DNA of 47,220 nt from Campylobacterales bacterium. GTDB taxonomy: Bacteria > Campylobacterota > Campylobacteria > Campylobacterales > QNZT01. A program made the position numbers and the translations under genes. Where the stretch lies: contig JALUNR010000026.1 of NCBI GenBank assembly GCA_027055005.1, positions 1-47,220 of the forward strand, read 5' to 3'. Of this stretch, positions 7,671 through 16,528 are shown one piece after another (position 1 is the stretch's first letter; every line of letters begins with the position of its first letter). Under the pieces are notes generated by a model, which saw nothing but the letters and a program-made list of their open reading frames with translations, was not told where the DNA came from and did not search any database.

Positions 7671-9611
7671 TTAAAGATTATTGATAGATTCTATTAACTC
7701 TTCTATTTCTAAAAATCTTTCAACTTTGTCTTCATACTCTTTTTCTATTTGGAGTAATTCTTCGCTTAAGTTTGTTAAACCTTTCTTTTGGTAGCACTCA
7801 GGATTTTCTAAACACTTATTTAACTCCTCAATTTTGCTTTCAAGTTCTTCTATAAGTGGAGGAAGAAGTTCATAATCTCTTTTATCTTTGTAGCTTAGTT
7901 TTACCTCTCTATTTGTAGATTTAGTGGATTTTGGTTTTTGTGAGTCTATATTTTTTTCAAAATTTTCTAACTCATTCATCGTTTTTTGTATATCGAGATA
8001 TTCGCTATAACTTTGATAACTCTCTTCTACTAGGGCATTCCCTTTAAAAATAAGTAGTTTTTTAGCAATCTTGTCAACAAAGTATCTATCATGAGATACA
8101 AAAAGCAAGGCCCCTTCAAAGCTTTGAAGATATTCTTCTAGTATATTTATAGTGTTTATATCAAGGTCATTGGTTGGTTCATCTAAGATAAGGCAGTCAT
8201 ATTTTTTTGTAAATAAAAGTGCAAGAGCAACTCTGTTTTTTTCTCCACCACTTAATATGCCTATCTTTTTATCAAGATGTTCTTTTGGAAAGAGAAAGTT
8301 TTTTAAGTATCCATAAACATGCATATTTTTTCCCTTAACATCAACTCTATCTCCGCCATTTGGGCAAAATATCTCAATTAAATTTTTATCATCATCAAGC
8401 ATATCTCTGTGTTGGTCAAAGTATCCTACTTTAAAATCACCTTTTTTTATTTTTCCACTATCAACTTGTATTTGTCCTAAAAGTAGTTTTAAAAGTGTTG
8501 ATTTCCCTGTACCATTTTTACCAACTATTGCTATTTTATCTTGCTGAAGGATTCTTAAAGAGAAGTCTTTTATAAGAAGTTTATTTCCTAATGATTTTGA
8601 GATTTGTTCTATCTCAAATAGCATCTTTTTTCGATTTATATTTTTGTTTGAATCGAAATTTTTTTGTTCTCTTTCAAGTTCTAATTTCATTTTTCTTATA
8701 GCAGATGGATTTTTCTTTGCCATCTCTCTTAGTTCAAATACTCTTTGTTTTCGACCTTCATTTCTTTTAAGTCTTGCTCTAACTCCTCGGTGTAACCACT
8801 CTTCTTCTGCTTTTAAGTGTTTTAGCAGGGTTTCGTGAGATTTTTGCATAGATTTTAAAAGTTCTTCTTTTTGCTGTATGTAAGAACTATATCCACCTTT
8901 AAAACTTCTTATCTTTTCATCCTCTATCTCTATACTTTGGGTAGCAAGATTGTCTAAAAAATATCTATCATGAGATATAAATAGTAGGGTGAATTTTTCT
9001 TTTAAAAGTATTTCTTCTAAGAATTCTACCATATAAACATCAAGGTGATTTGTAGGTTCATCAAGTAGTAAAATATCAGGTTTTTTTAGTATCAATCCTC
9101 CAAGAGCAACTCTTCTTTGTTCGCCCCCACTTAGAAGTGATACTTTTTTATTTTCATACTCTTTTAAGCTAAATTGCTCTAAAACTCTATTTACTTTATC
9201 TTCTAAACTCCAAGCATTATGATGATCTAAAAAGTTAGATAGGTTACTATGCTCACTTAAAAGCTCTTTGTTTTCAAAGTCAATTGTTAAAAGTTCACTT
9301 ATTTCGTCATATCTTTTTTTTGCATCTTTTAGTTCTTTTAATTCCTCTTCGATGGCTTGTTTTACTGTGATATCTTCTTTAAAAGTTGGATTTTGAGATA
9401 GCATTTCTATTTTTAAATTGTTTTGTACAACTCGTCTTCCTTCATCAAAATCTAAGCTGCCATCTATGATTTGCATAAGGGTTGATTTTCCTCCACCATT
9501 TTTTCCTATGATTGCTATTCTCTCTCCCTCATCTATGTGAAAGTCAATTTCAGTAAAAATCTTTTGTGATTGGTATGCTTTTGAAACATTTATTAAATCT
9601 ATCAGTGCCAT
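7671..9611 (-). CDS. uup: ABC-F ATPase, Uup type
   Basis: This 646-residue soluble protein has two fused ABC domains and no membrane segments. ABC1 has Walker A GKNGGGKST, signature LSGGEQRRVALG and Walker B ILLLDEPTNHLD; ABC2 has GKNGTGKST, LSGGEKNRVALA and CLILDEPTNDLD. Between them is the charged linker of ABC-F proteins. The last 80 or so residues (ELESKIEELNKCL onward) form the coiled-coil C-terminal domain that marks the Uup branch. ABC-F proteins act on ribosomes, and Uup homologues affect ribosome assembly and transposon excision. The start is put at MALIDL (ATG 9611); an upstream in-frame start at 9644 would run into the divergent gene and adds unconserved residues. The Shine-Dalgarno sequence is weak. 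Confidence 0.92.
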   Translation of the reverse strand: MALIDLINVSKAYQSQKIFTEIDFHIDEGERIAIIGKNGGGKSTLMQIIDGSLDFDEGRRVVQNNLKIEMLSQNPTFKEDITVKQAIEEELKELKDAKKRYDEISELLTIDFENKELLSEHSNLSNFLDHHNAWSLEDKVNRVLEQFSLKEYENKKVSLLSGGEQRRVALGGLILKKPDILLLDEPTNHLDVYMVEFLEEILLKEKFTLLFISHDRYFLDNLATQSIEIEDEKIRSFKGGYSSYIQQKEELLKSMQKSHETLLKHLKAEEEWLHRGVRARLKRNEGRKQRVFELREMAKKNPSAIRKMKLELEREQKNFDSNKNINRKKMLFEIEQISKSLGNKLLIKDFSLRILQQDKIAIVGKNGTGKSTLLKLLLGQIQVDSGKIKKGDFKVGYFDQHRDMLDDDKNLIEIFCPNGGDRVDVKGKNMHVYGYLKNFLFPKEHLDKKIGILSGGEKNRVALALLFTKKYDCLILDEPTNDLDINTINILEEYLQSFEGALLFVSHDRYFVDKIAKKLLIFKGNALVEESYQSYSEYLDIQKTMNELENFEKNIDSQKPKSTKSTNREVKLSYKDKRDYELLPPLIEELESKIEELNKCLENPECYQKKGLTNLSEELLQIEKEYEDKVERFLEIEELIESINNL

Positions 9612-9675
9612 TTTTTGCCTATTATTATCTATTTTTTTGTACAATTCTAGCCATTGTTATTTAAAGGTGGCACAA

Positions 9676-11457
9676 ATGGCTAAAAGACTTATAGATGTGA
9701 TGGATACAACTTTCAGAGATGGATTTCAGTCTGTATTTGGTGGAAGAGTTTTGATGGAGGATTTTTTCCCTGCATTAAATGCGGCTAAAGAGGCAGGGAT
9801 TAGTCACTTTGAGTTTGGTGGAGGAGCTAGATTTCAGAGTCTATTTTTTTATTTAAATGAAAATGCTTTCGATATGATGGATAAGTTTAGGCAAATAGTA
9901 GGTCCTACTGCAAATCTTCAAACTTTATCTCGTGGAGTTAACACTGTTATGTTAGAAACTGGTAGTAGTGAGCTTATCAATCTTCATGCAAAGCTTTTTA
10001 AAAAGCATGGAGCTTCTACTATTAGAAATTTTGATGCTTTAAATGATATAGATAATCTAAAATATAGTGGAAAATGTATAGTTGAAAATGGTTTAGACCA
10101 TGAGATAGTTATAACTATGATGGATTTACCTCCTAAATGCAAAGGGGCTCATGATAGCTCATATTATTTGAAAGTATTAAGAGATATTTTAGATGCTGGT
10201 ATAGAGTTTAGTAGTCTTTGTTTTAAAGATGCAAGTGGAACAGCAAATCCAAATAAAATATATGAAACTATTAAAACTGCAAGAGAGTTTATACCAGAAA
10301 ACATACATATAAGACTACATACTCATGAAAGTGCAGGATGTAGTGTAAGTGCTTATTTAGCTGCACTATCTGCTGGGGCTGATGGGATTGATTTGGCTTG
10401 TTCACCTGTTAGTGGGGGGACTAGTCAGCCTGATATTTTAACTATGCTTCATGCTACTAAGGGTTCTTCTTATGATTTAGGTGGATTAAATGAAAAGAAA
10501 ATTTTAGAGTATCAAAGAGTTTTAAAAGAGTGTTTAAAAGATTATTTTATTCCTCCTGAAGCTACAAAAGTATCAGTTATGATACCTTTTTCACCAATGC
10601 CTGGAGGAGCACTTACAGCAAATACTCAAATGATGAGAGATGAGGGGACATTTGATAGGTTTGATGAAGTTATAGAGGCTATGGGAGAAGTAGTAGAGAA
10701 GGGTGGTTTTGGAACCTCTGTTACTCCTGTTAGTCAGTTTTATTGGCAACAAGCATATACAAATGTTATGTTTGGGAAGTGGAAGCAGATAGCTCCTGGA
10801 TATGGAAAAATGGTTTTGGGGTATTTTGGTAAAACTCCAGTTGCTCCAGATCCTAAGATAGTAAAACTATCCAGTGAAAAGTTGAAGTTAGAACCAACTA
10901 CAAAAACAGCCATAGAGTTGGCTGATAGTGATTCTTTAAAATCTATGTCAAATTTTGAAAAAGTGTTAGAAGAAAATAATTTAGAAAAAAGTGAAGAAAA
11001 TATTTTTATAGTAGCTTCTTGTGGTCATAAAGGTTTAAAGTTTTTAAAAGGTGAAGCTGAAGTTAATGTTAGAAAAAATGAATCAACTAAAAATCTTGAT
11101 GGTTCGGCTTCTATTGAGGGTGAATATATCATGGTGCTTGATGGTAAGGAACATACTTTAGATATAGTAAAAAGAAGTTCTAATACTCCTAAACCAAAAG
11201 ATAATTTTAAAACTTTTGTAAAAACCAAAGTTAGTGCAAAGAGTGGTGAGAAAGTTTTATCTCAAATGAGTGGTAGTATTTTTAAAATTGTTTTAAATGA
11301 GGGAGATGTAGTAAAAAAAGGAGATACTATCATCATCTTAGAAGCTATGAAAATGGAACTTGATGTAGTTGCTAGTATAGATGGAGTTATAAAAGCAGTT
11401 GAAGTTGAAGTTGGAGATAATGTAAATGAGGGAGATATTTTGGCTGTAATAGGTTAA
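9676..11457 (+). CDS. pycB: biotin-dependent carboxyltransferase (pyruvate carboxylase B / oxaloacetate decarboxylase alpha type)
   Basis: This 593-residue protein combines a HMGL-like TIM barrel carboxyltransferase domain, a PYC/OADA conserved domain and a C-terminal biotinyl domain. Residues 8-19 give the start motif (DTTFRDGFQS). The likely carboxylated lysine is Lys184 in SSLCFKDASGT, and the metal-binding HTH is at 215-217. The biotin attachment motif EAMKM has its Lys at 559. The partner biotin carboxylase is not in the window, so the reaction could be pyruvate carboxylation, oxaloacetate decarboxylation or 2-oxoglutarate carboxylation (CfiA-like, for the reductive TCA cycle). The ATG at 9676 is chosen for its AAAGGTGG site; an in-frame start at 9637 would overlap uup. 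uup is divergent, and the next gene is 6 bases downstream. Confidence 0.9.
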   Translation: MAKRLIDVMDTTFRDGFQSVFGGRVLMEDFFPALNAAKEAGISHFEFGGGARFQSLFFYLNENAFDMMDKFRQIVGPTANLQTLSRGVNTVMLETGSSELINLHAKLFKKHGASTIRNFDALNDIDNLKYSGKCIVENGLDHEIVITMMDLPPKCKGAHDSSYYLKVLRDILDAGIEFSSLCFKDASGTANPNKIYETIKTAREFIPENIHIRLHTHESAGCSVSAYLAALSAGADGIDLACSPVSGGTSQPDILTMLHATKGSSYDLGGLNEKKILEYQRVLKECLKDYFIPPEATKVSVMIPFSPMPGGALTANTQMMRDEGTFDRFDEVIEAMGEVVEKGGFGTSVTPVSQFYWQQAYTNVMFGKWKQIAPGYGKMVLGYFGKTPVAPDPKIVKLSSEKLKLEPTTKTAIELADSDSLKSMSNFEKVLEENNLEKSEENIFIVASCGHKGLKFLKGEAEVNVRKNESTKNLDGSASIEGEYIMVLDGKEHTLDIVKRSSNTPKPKDNFKTFVKTKVSAKSGEKVLSQMSGSIFKIVLNEGDVVKKGDTIIILEAMKMELDVVASIDGVIKAVEVEVGDNVNEGDILAVIG

Positions 11458-11463
11458 AAAGTT

Positions 11464-12648
11464 TTGAAAAAAGATATAGTTATAGTTGGTGGTGGAGCTT
11501 GTGGGCTGGTTTGTGGGATTTTTTTGGCTAAAAAAAATAAAAATGTAACTATTGTTGAAAAAAATCCTACTTTTGCTAAGAAAATAATAGTTAGCGGGAA
11601 TGGTCGATGCAATATAACAAATGAAAATATATCTTTAAAAAATTATTTAAAAGGTGATAAAGAAGTTATAAATTCAGTTTTAAATAATTTTGGATTTAAC
11701 GATGCAAAAAGACTTTTTTCATCTTTGGGGATTGAGTTTAAAATAGGTGAAGATGGAAGAGTTTTTCCACTCTCTCTTAGTGGAAGGAGTGTCGTAGAAA
11801 TTCTTTTGGAACACTTAAAAAGTTTAAATGTAACTTTATTAGCAAATAGTGAAGTTTTAGATGTGGATAAAAATGGAAAAAGTTTTTTAGTAGAGTTAAA
11901 AGATAAAAAACTAAAAGCTGATAAGTTGATAGTATGTTCGGGAAGTACGGCTTATAAAAGTGTAGGTGTTACTGATATAGGATATAAAATAGCTAAAAAG
12001 TTTGGACATAATATAATAGATATATATCCATCTTTAGTGCAAATTGAGTGTAGTGATAGGCTGGTTCATCGAGCTAGTGGAGTGAAAATATACTCAAAAA
12101 TCAGTGTTTATGATGGAGAAAAAAAGCTTTATGAGAGTAAAGGTGATTTACTTTTTACAAATTATGGACTTTCAGGACTTGCCGTGCTTGATAGCTCATT
12201 TTATATATCACAAGCTAAAGATGAAGTTAGTTTAAAGATAGATTTGATGCCTGATATTTCTTATAAAGATTTAGTTTTACTCTTTGATAAGAGATTGAAG
12301 TTAAAAGATATTTTAGGATATGAGAGTTGGCTTGGGGCTGTGATACCTAAAAAGTTGATTTCTTTAGTAACAAGGAGTAGAGTTTTAAATAAAAAGAGTA
12401 TCAAAGACTTGGCTTACAATATAAAAAATCTTAAAATAAAAGTTGATTCTTTAAGAGATGAAAAGTATGCTGAGATAATAGCTGGTGGGATTGATAGTCG
12501 TGAGATTGACTCAAAAACTTTGGAGTCAAAAAAGGTAAAAAATCTTTACTTTGGTGGAGAGGTTTTGGATGTGGCAGGTGAAAGAGGAGGATATAACCTC
12601 CACTTTGCTTTTGGATGTGGAATTTTGATGGCTTTAGGGCAATTTTAA
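11464..12648 (+). CDS. HI0933/BaiN-family FAD-dependent oxidoreductase (copy 1)
   Basis: This 394-residue flavoprotein has an N-terminal Rossmann motif (VIVGGGACGLVCG) and the family signature KKIIVSGNGRCNITN. Its C terminus has GGIDSREIDSKTLES and the FAD-contacting segment GGEVLDVAGERGGYNL. Members of this family are NAD(P)/FAD enzymes, most without a known substrate; BaiN acts on bile acids. It starts with TTG, 6 bases after the carboxyltransferase stop, with no strong Shine-Dalgarno sequence, so it is likely coupled to that gene. A second, shorter paralogue lies at 13273. Its stop overlaps the convergent lipoprotein gene by 4 bases. Confidence 0.88.
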   Translation: MKKDIVIVGGGACGLVCGIFLAKKNKNVTIVEKNPTFAKKIIVSGNGRCNITNENISLKNYLKGDKEVINSVLNNFGFNDAKRLFSSLGIEFKIGEDGRVFPLSLSGRSVVEILLEHLKSLNVTLLANSEVLDVDKNGKSFLVELKDKKLKADKLIVCSGSTAYKSVGVTDIGYKIAKKFGHNIIDIYPSLVQIECSDRLVHRASGVKIYSKISVYDGEKKLYESKGDLLFTNYGLSGLAVLDSSFYISQAKDEVSLKIDLMPDISYKDLVLLFDKRLKLKDILGYESWLGAVIPKKLISLVTRSRVLNKKSIKDLAYNIKNLKIKVDSLRDEKYAEIIAGGIDSREIDSKTLESKKVKNLYFGGEVLDVAGERGGYNLHFAFGCGILMALGQF

Positions 12649-13181
12649 TATTGAGCTACTAATCCCTTGTTTTTTGCATAAAAGCCTTTATTTTTTCCAC
12701 AGTCTATTTCTATAACATCTGTATATGTTGTACCATCAAGATCTTTTTGTGGAAATTTTTTCATAAAAATACAAGCTGAGTCTTGTACTGTTATACTTTT
12801 GCCTATTTGTATATTTTTTTTGATATCGTAAGAGTAGATTGGGTTGTTATTTGCATCTTTAAAAGTTACATGGATCTTGTCAGGAAAAGTTTTATACTCT
12901 ACACTCTCTCCATTTGCATTTTCTGGAGTTTCTACTACTGTTTTTGAATCAACTGCTCTATAAGTTGCTTGGTAACCTGTTGATTTTATACTTCTTGTGG
13001 ATATATGTTTATCAGATGTATTGGGAACAATATAGTTTGTAGAGTCTATTTTAGAATAATTACTTTGGGATGTAGTTTTAGTTGGGATAGTGCTGGTTTT
13101 TTTATTTTCACTACCACCTCCACCACAACCTGATAGTATGAGAGTTATTGTTATAAATATAAGTATTAGAAAATTTTTCAT
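12645..13181 (-). CDS. lipoprotein of unknown function
   Basis: This 178-residue protein has a lipoprotein signal: MKNFLILIFITITLILSGC, with lipobox LSGC, followed by a GGGG linker and a Ser/Thr/Lys-rich stretch. The mature part (about residues 60-178) looks like a small beta-rich periplasmic domain with two further cysteines (DSACIF and IDCGKN) that might pair. I do not recognise the fold. The ATG follows AGGAG. It sits on the opposite strand between two paralogous flavoprotein genes. A GCCGATAT motif, the sigma28-type -10 sequence, lies 44 bases upstream. Confidence 0.7.
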   Translation of the reverse strand: MKNFLILIFITITLILSGCGGGGSENKKTSTIPTKTTSQSNYSKIDSTNYIVPNTSDKHISTRSIKSTGYQATYRAVDSKTVVETPENANGESVEYKTFPDKIHVTFKDANNNPIYSYDIKKNIQIGKSITVQDSACIFMKKFPQKDLDGTTYTDVIEIDCGKNKGFYAKNKGLVAQY

Positions 13182-13224
13182 CTGGATCTCCTGTTATTTG
13201 TTATTTTTTATAGTTGTATTAGTA

Positions 13225-13232
13225 ATATCGGC
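13225..13232 (-). promoter_or_regulatory. possible sigma28-type -10 element
   Basis: GCCGATAT on the minus strand lies 44 bases before the lipoprotein ATG. This is the sigma28 (FliA) -10 sequence, but 15 bases further upstream there is GTGA rather than TAAA, so only half of the promoter is present. Confidence 0.3.
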
Positions 13233-13272
13233 ATATTTGGATATAATTCACAAAATTTTTGGAGAAAGTTTC

Positions 13273-14385
13273 TTGATAAGTGTAGATATTTTAGTTATTG
13301 GGGCAGGGGCAAGTGGTTTGATGTTTGCTAGTTTGCATCAGAGTAAAAATCTTTTGGTTGTTGATGCAAATGAAAAAATAGCTAAAAAGATAAGAGTTAG
13401 TGGTGGTGGGAAATGTAATCTTACAAATAAGTTAGTGAGTTTTAAGAATTATTTGGGGGATGAGGAATTTATAAAAGATATTCTTAGTGAGTTTTCAAAT
13501 AAAGATGTTTTGAAATATTTTAATAAAATTGATTTAGTTATAAGGAAAAAAAACCAATATTTTTGTAAAAATTCTTCTATGGATATAATAAGATTTTTTG
13601 AAAAAAAAGTTAAAAATATTTTGCTTAAATGCAGAGTTGAAAATGTTACTTTTTGTGATAATAGTTTTTATGTTAAGAGTTCTAAAGGTCTTATAAAAGC
13701 AAATAAATTAGTTGTTGCAAGTGGTGGAGTTAGTTTTAAGGAGTTAGGAAGTAGTGATATAGCTTTTGAGATAGCTAAAAGTTTTGGTCATAAAATCGTA
13801 ACTTTAAAACCTGCATTAGTTGGATTTACTTTACAAAGGGCTGATTTTTGGATGAAAAATCTTTCAGGGATTAGTTTAAAAATAAAATTAAAAGTAGGTA
13901 AAAAAGAATTTTTTGATGATCTTTTGTTTACTCATAAAGGAATAAGTGGTCCAGTTATTTTAAATAGTTCACTTTATTGGCAAAAAGGAAGTTTAGAGAT
14001 AGATTTTTTACCAGATATTGATTTTAAACTTAGATACAAACAAAAGCAGATTTCTTCAAATTTTGCATTTCCTAAGAGATTTATAAAAGAGTTTTTAAAA
14101 AGTATTGATTTAGAGGATAAAGTTATAAAGGAGTTAAATAGTGAAGAAATAGAAAAGTTAAAAAGATTAAAAGCCTATAAATTAGCACCTGCTGGAGATT
14201 TTGGATATAGTAAGGCTGAAGTTACAAAGGGTGGAATAGATACTGATGAAATAGATGCAAATAGTATGCAAAGTAAACTACAGAAAAATCTTTTTTTTAT
14301 AGGAGAGTGCTTAAATGTTACTGGAGAATTAGGAGGATATAATTTTCAGTGGGCATTTTCTAGTGCATATAGAGTAAAATTGTAA
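13273..14385 (+). CDS. HI0933/BaiN-family FAD-dependent oxidoreductase (copy 2)
   Basis: This 370-residue paralogue of the gene at 11464 has VDILVIGAGASGLMFA at the N terminus, KKIRVSGGGKCNLTN, a C-terminal GGIDTDEIDANSMQS and GECLNVTGELGGYNF. It is slightly shorter than copy 1 and the two differ at most positions, so the duplication is old. The open frame reaches back to 13090, but that part runs through the opposed lipoprotein gene and lacks family similarity. The TTG at 13273, eight bases after GGAG, puts the Rossmann strand right at the N terminus and is preferred. A TATAAT at 13242-13247 may be its -10. Substrate unknown. Confidence 0.85.
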   Translation: MISVDILVIGAGASGLMFASLHQSKNLLVVDANEKIAKKIRVSGGGKCNLTNKLVSFKNYLGDEEFIKDILSEFSNKDVLKYFNKIDLVIRKKNQYFCKNSSMDIIRFFEKKVKNILLKCRVENVTFCDNSFYVKSSKGLIKANKLVVASGGVSFKELGSSDIAFEIAKSFGHKIVTLKPALVGFTLQRADFWMKNLSGISLKIKLKVGKKEFFDDLLFTHKGISGPVILNSSLYWQKGSLEIDFLPDIDFKLRYKQKQISSNFAFPKRFIKEFLKSIDLEDKVIKELNSEEIEKLKRLKAYKLAPAGDFGYSKAEVTKGGIDTDEIDANSMQSKLQKNLFFIGECLNVTGELGGYNFQWAFSSAYRVKL

Positions 14386-14395
14386 AAAAAACTTA

Positions 14396-14421
14396 AAAAT
14401 TTTACTTAAAAGTAATTTTTT
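14396..14421 (+). terminator. weak terminator after the second flavoprotein gene
   Basis: TTACTT (14402-14407) can pair with AAGTAA (14410-14415), with flanking A and T runs extending the stem and TTTTTT following. The stem is AT-only, so strength is doubtful. Confidence 0.4.
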
Positions 14422-14493
14422 CTCCAAATTTTATGTAAAATCTAAGAAATTTATGTATAATTATCTTGTAGAAAAATTTTGAAAGGATGTTAG

Positions 14494-14655
14494 ATGAGAA
14501 AAGTTATTCTTAGTTTAGTTGCATTGTCAATCGCTGCTTTAGTTTCAGGTTGTTCACAAACAACAAGTTGTGAAGCTAAAAAACCAGCTCCAGTAGTTGT
14601 TAAACCAGCTCCAGCTCCAGTAGTTGTTGATGCAAAAGAGGCTGCTGTTAAGTAG
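14494..14655 (+). CDS. very small proline-rich lipoprotein (53 residues)
   Basis: A short frame missed by length cut-offs encodes MRKVILSLVALSIAALVSGC followed by a 33-residue tail. The first 20 residues are a clear lipoprotein signal (two basic residues, hydrophobic core, lipobox VSGC with Cys20). The mature peptide is about 34 residues: SQTTSCEAKK, then a near repeat of PAPVVVK and PAPAPVVVD, ending in KEAAVK. A second cysteine is at 26. AAAGGATG precedes the ATG, TATAAT is at 14456-14461 and a terminator follows at 14666, so it looks like a complete single-gene unit. Such peptides could be outer-membrane anchors or envelope spacers; function is unknown. Codon use and the signal make a real gene likely. 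Confidence 0.75.
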   Translation: MRKVILSLVALSIAALVSGCSQTTSCEAKKPAPVVVKPAPAPVVVDAKEAAVK

Positions 14656-14665
14656 TTTCAGTTAG

Positions 14666-14697
14666 AGTAGTAGAGGTTTTTACTTCTGCTACTTTAT
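14666..14697 (+). terminator. terminator between the small lipoprotein gene and flgK
   Basis: AGTAGTAGAGG (14666-14676) pairs with CTTCTGCTACT (14683-14693) through an 11-base stem with two G-U pairs and a 6-base loop, followed by TTATCTT. It lies between convergent genes and may also end the flgK transcript. Confidence 0.6.
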
Positions 14698-14699
14698 CT

Positions 14700-16526
14700 T
14701 TATTGTTTTAGTCCAAGTAGTGTATTTAACATTTGGTCTATTGTTGTTATGATTTTAGCACTTGCTTGATATGCTGTTTGAAATTTCATTAGATTGGTGA
14801 GTTCTTCGTCCATATCTACTCCAACTACTCCTTTTAGTTGGTTATTTATGCTTTTATTGAGTGATTCGTTTGTACTTTCGCTTATTCCTGCATTTGTTGC
14901 ATCGGTTGCTATATTTGATACTCCAAATCTATAAAATCCTTCTATTGTTTGGTTTAATACTTCTCCATTTTTTCTTTTAAAATCTATATTTTGATATTGA
15001 AGTTCAACCATATCATTTGCAAAGTCATTATTTCCATCCACAGGAGCTTTGAAAGATTGTAAATTTGCTGGATTGTCTTTTAAATCTTGGTGTAAGTCAA
15101 TATTTTTTGAATTATCTCCATCTAATATTTTGTGAAGACCTGAGTACCCAGCAAAGTTAGTATTATTATCTTCTATTGCTATGTGGTATCCACTAACTCC
15201 ATCTTTTTGTTTTATAACTAATGTATGATTTACCATATCTGCTTCATAAATATCATCTAAATCATTTGTTGAATCATTGTCTCCATTGTCATCTTTATTT
15301 GCATTTATCTGTGCAACTATTGTATTTGTATTAGTTGTATCTGTATCTTTTAAAATAGTGTTTTTATCTATGTTAATAGCTCTTTTTGCTACAACATCTC
15401 CTTGATTGTTATAAACTACTACATTAAAGTTACCTTCATGAATATCATTTATTTCCAAAAGTTTTGTATTATTATTTATACTATATATATCACTATGTAT
15501 ATTTGTTTGTGAACTTGAAGCATACATAGAGTTTATTTTTTGCACAAAACCTTTAGAAAAACTATCAAGATCATCGATATATCCTTGAATTTTTGAGTTA
15601 GTAGGATTGCCTTTTGAATCTATACCATCTCCTCTTAGTTTGACAATAGCACCAAGCTTTCCACTTCTTATCTTATTTGTAAAATCTATCTCTTTGTTGT
15701 CATGACTCATATATGAGGCTTTATAAAACTTGTCTTTTGTATTTATGGTTATTGGGTGATATGTAGTACCATCAACTATGTTGTAACCATTTATATTGAT
15801 GTTATAATCATTTCCCATATCAGTTCTGGTGGTTTTGTTTTTATCTGCTGATAAATTTCCTTTATAAACAGAGATATTTAAAAGTTTATTCATATTTAGT
15901 TCAAGTTGATCTCTTTGATCTCTTAAATCATTTGCATTTCCTTGTTTAACATTTTCTATTTTATTTATTTTCTTATTTATTTCAGAGATTTGTTTTGCTA
16001 TGTCATTTACTTTTTGGATACCATCCTTAAATTCATTGTTTAACTTCTTTTGAACATCTTGTAACTTTTGATTAGTATCTTTTATATGTGAATTTAATTG
16101 TTTTGTTGTATTTACTACTACAACTTTTATTGCATCGTTGTCTGGATCTTTACTTAAATCACTCCATGAGGCAAAAAAATCTTGTAAATCTTTAGCTATC
16201 CCATTATTTTCAAGATCAGGAAAATAGTCACTTATTTCTTTTAAGGTTTGATTTGTTTGTTTTGCAAATTCTAAATTTGATTGGCTTGTTTTTGATCTTG
16301 TGTAAAGATACTCATCATGAACTCTTTTGATATCATATATTTGGCTACCAGCACCAACACTTCCTGGAGTTTTATAATCAAGTGGGTGTTTTACTACTTG
16401 ATTTGCTCTTTGTTTTGAGTATCCTGGAGTATTGATATTTGCTATATTATGGCTAGTCGTATTTATTGCAGATTGAGATGAACTTAGACCACTATAACCA
16501 ATATTTAGAGTATCAAAAACACCCAT
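14700..16526 (-). CDS. flgK: flagellar hook-filament junction protein FlgK
   Basis: This 608-residue protein joins the flagellar hook to the filament outside the cell (HAP1). The N terminus has the rod/hook signature of flagellar axial proteins: IGYSGLSSSQSAINTTSHNI then ANINTPGYSKQ. The C terminus has the matching amphipathic helix (ELTNLMKFQTAYQASAKIIT). The ends form coiled coils and the middle is variable. An Asp/Asn-rich loop of about 20 residues near the middle (ANKDDNGDNDSTNDLDD) looks like a possible Ca2+-binding or simply polar insertion. It starts 2 bases after the flgN-like gene and shares its sigma28-type promoter. Length matches other epsilon FlgK proteins. Confidence 0.95.
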   Translation of the reverse strand: MGVFDTLNIGYSGLSSSQSAINTTSHNIANINTPGYSKQRANQVVKHPLDYKTPGSVGAGSQIYDIKRVHDEYLYTRSKTSQSNLEFAKQTNQTLKEISDYFPDLENNGIAKDLQDFFASWSDLSKDPDNDAIKVVVVNTTKQLNSHIKDTNQKLQDVQKKLNNEFKDGIQKVNDIAKQISEINKKINKIENVKQGNANDLRDQRDQLELNMNKLLNISVYKGNLSADKNKTTRTDMGNDYNININGYNIVDGTTYHPITINTKDKFYKASYMSHDNKEIDFTNKIRSGKLGAIVKLRGDGIDSKGNPTNSKIQGYIDDLDSFSKGFVQKINSMYASSSQTNIHSDIYSINNNTKLLEINDIHEGNFNVVVYNNQGDVVAKRAINIDKNTILKDTDTTNTNTIVAQINANKDDNGDNDSTNDLDDIYEADMVNHTLVIKQKDGVSGYHIAIEDNNTNFAGYSGLHKILDGDNSKNIDLHQDLKDNPANLQSFKAPVDGNNDFANDMVELQYQNIDFKRKNGEVLNQTIEGFYRFGVSNIATDATNAGISESTNESLNKSINNQLKGVVGVDMDEELTNLMKFQTAYQASAKIITTIDQMLNTLLGLKQ

Positions 16527-16528
16527 TT

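Noticed and set aside
9668..9683. Sigma54 site near TGGCACAAATGGC before the carboxyltransferase
   Set aside because: The GG and GC are eight rather than ten bases apart, and the GG is part of the Shine-Dalgarno sequence.
13090..13272. N-terminal extension of the second flavoprotein
   Set aside because: It overlaps the opposed lipoprotein gene, shows no family similarity, and a TTG with GGAG upstream starts right at the Rossmann strand.
14386..14699. Empty intergenic region of about 314 bases
   Set aside because: It contains a short lipoprotein gene with promoter and terminator.
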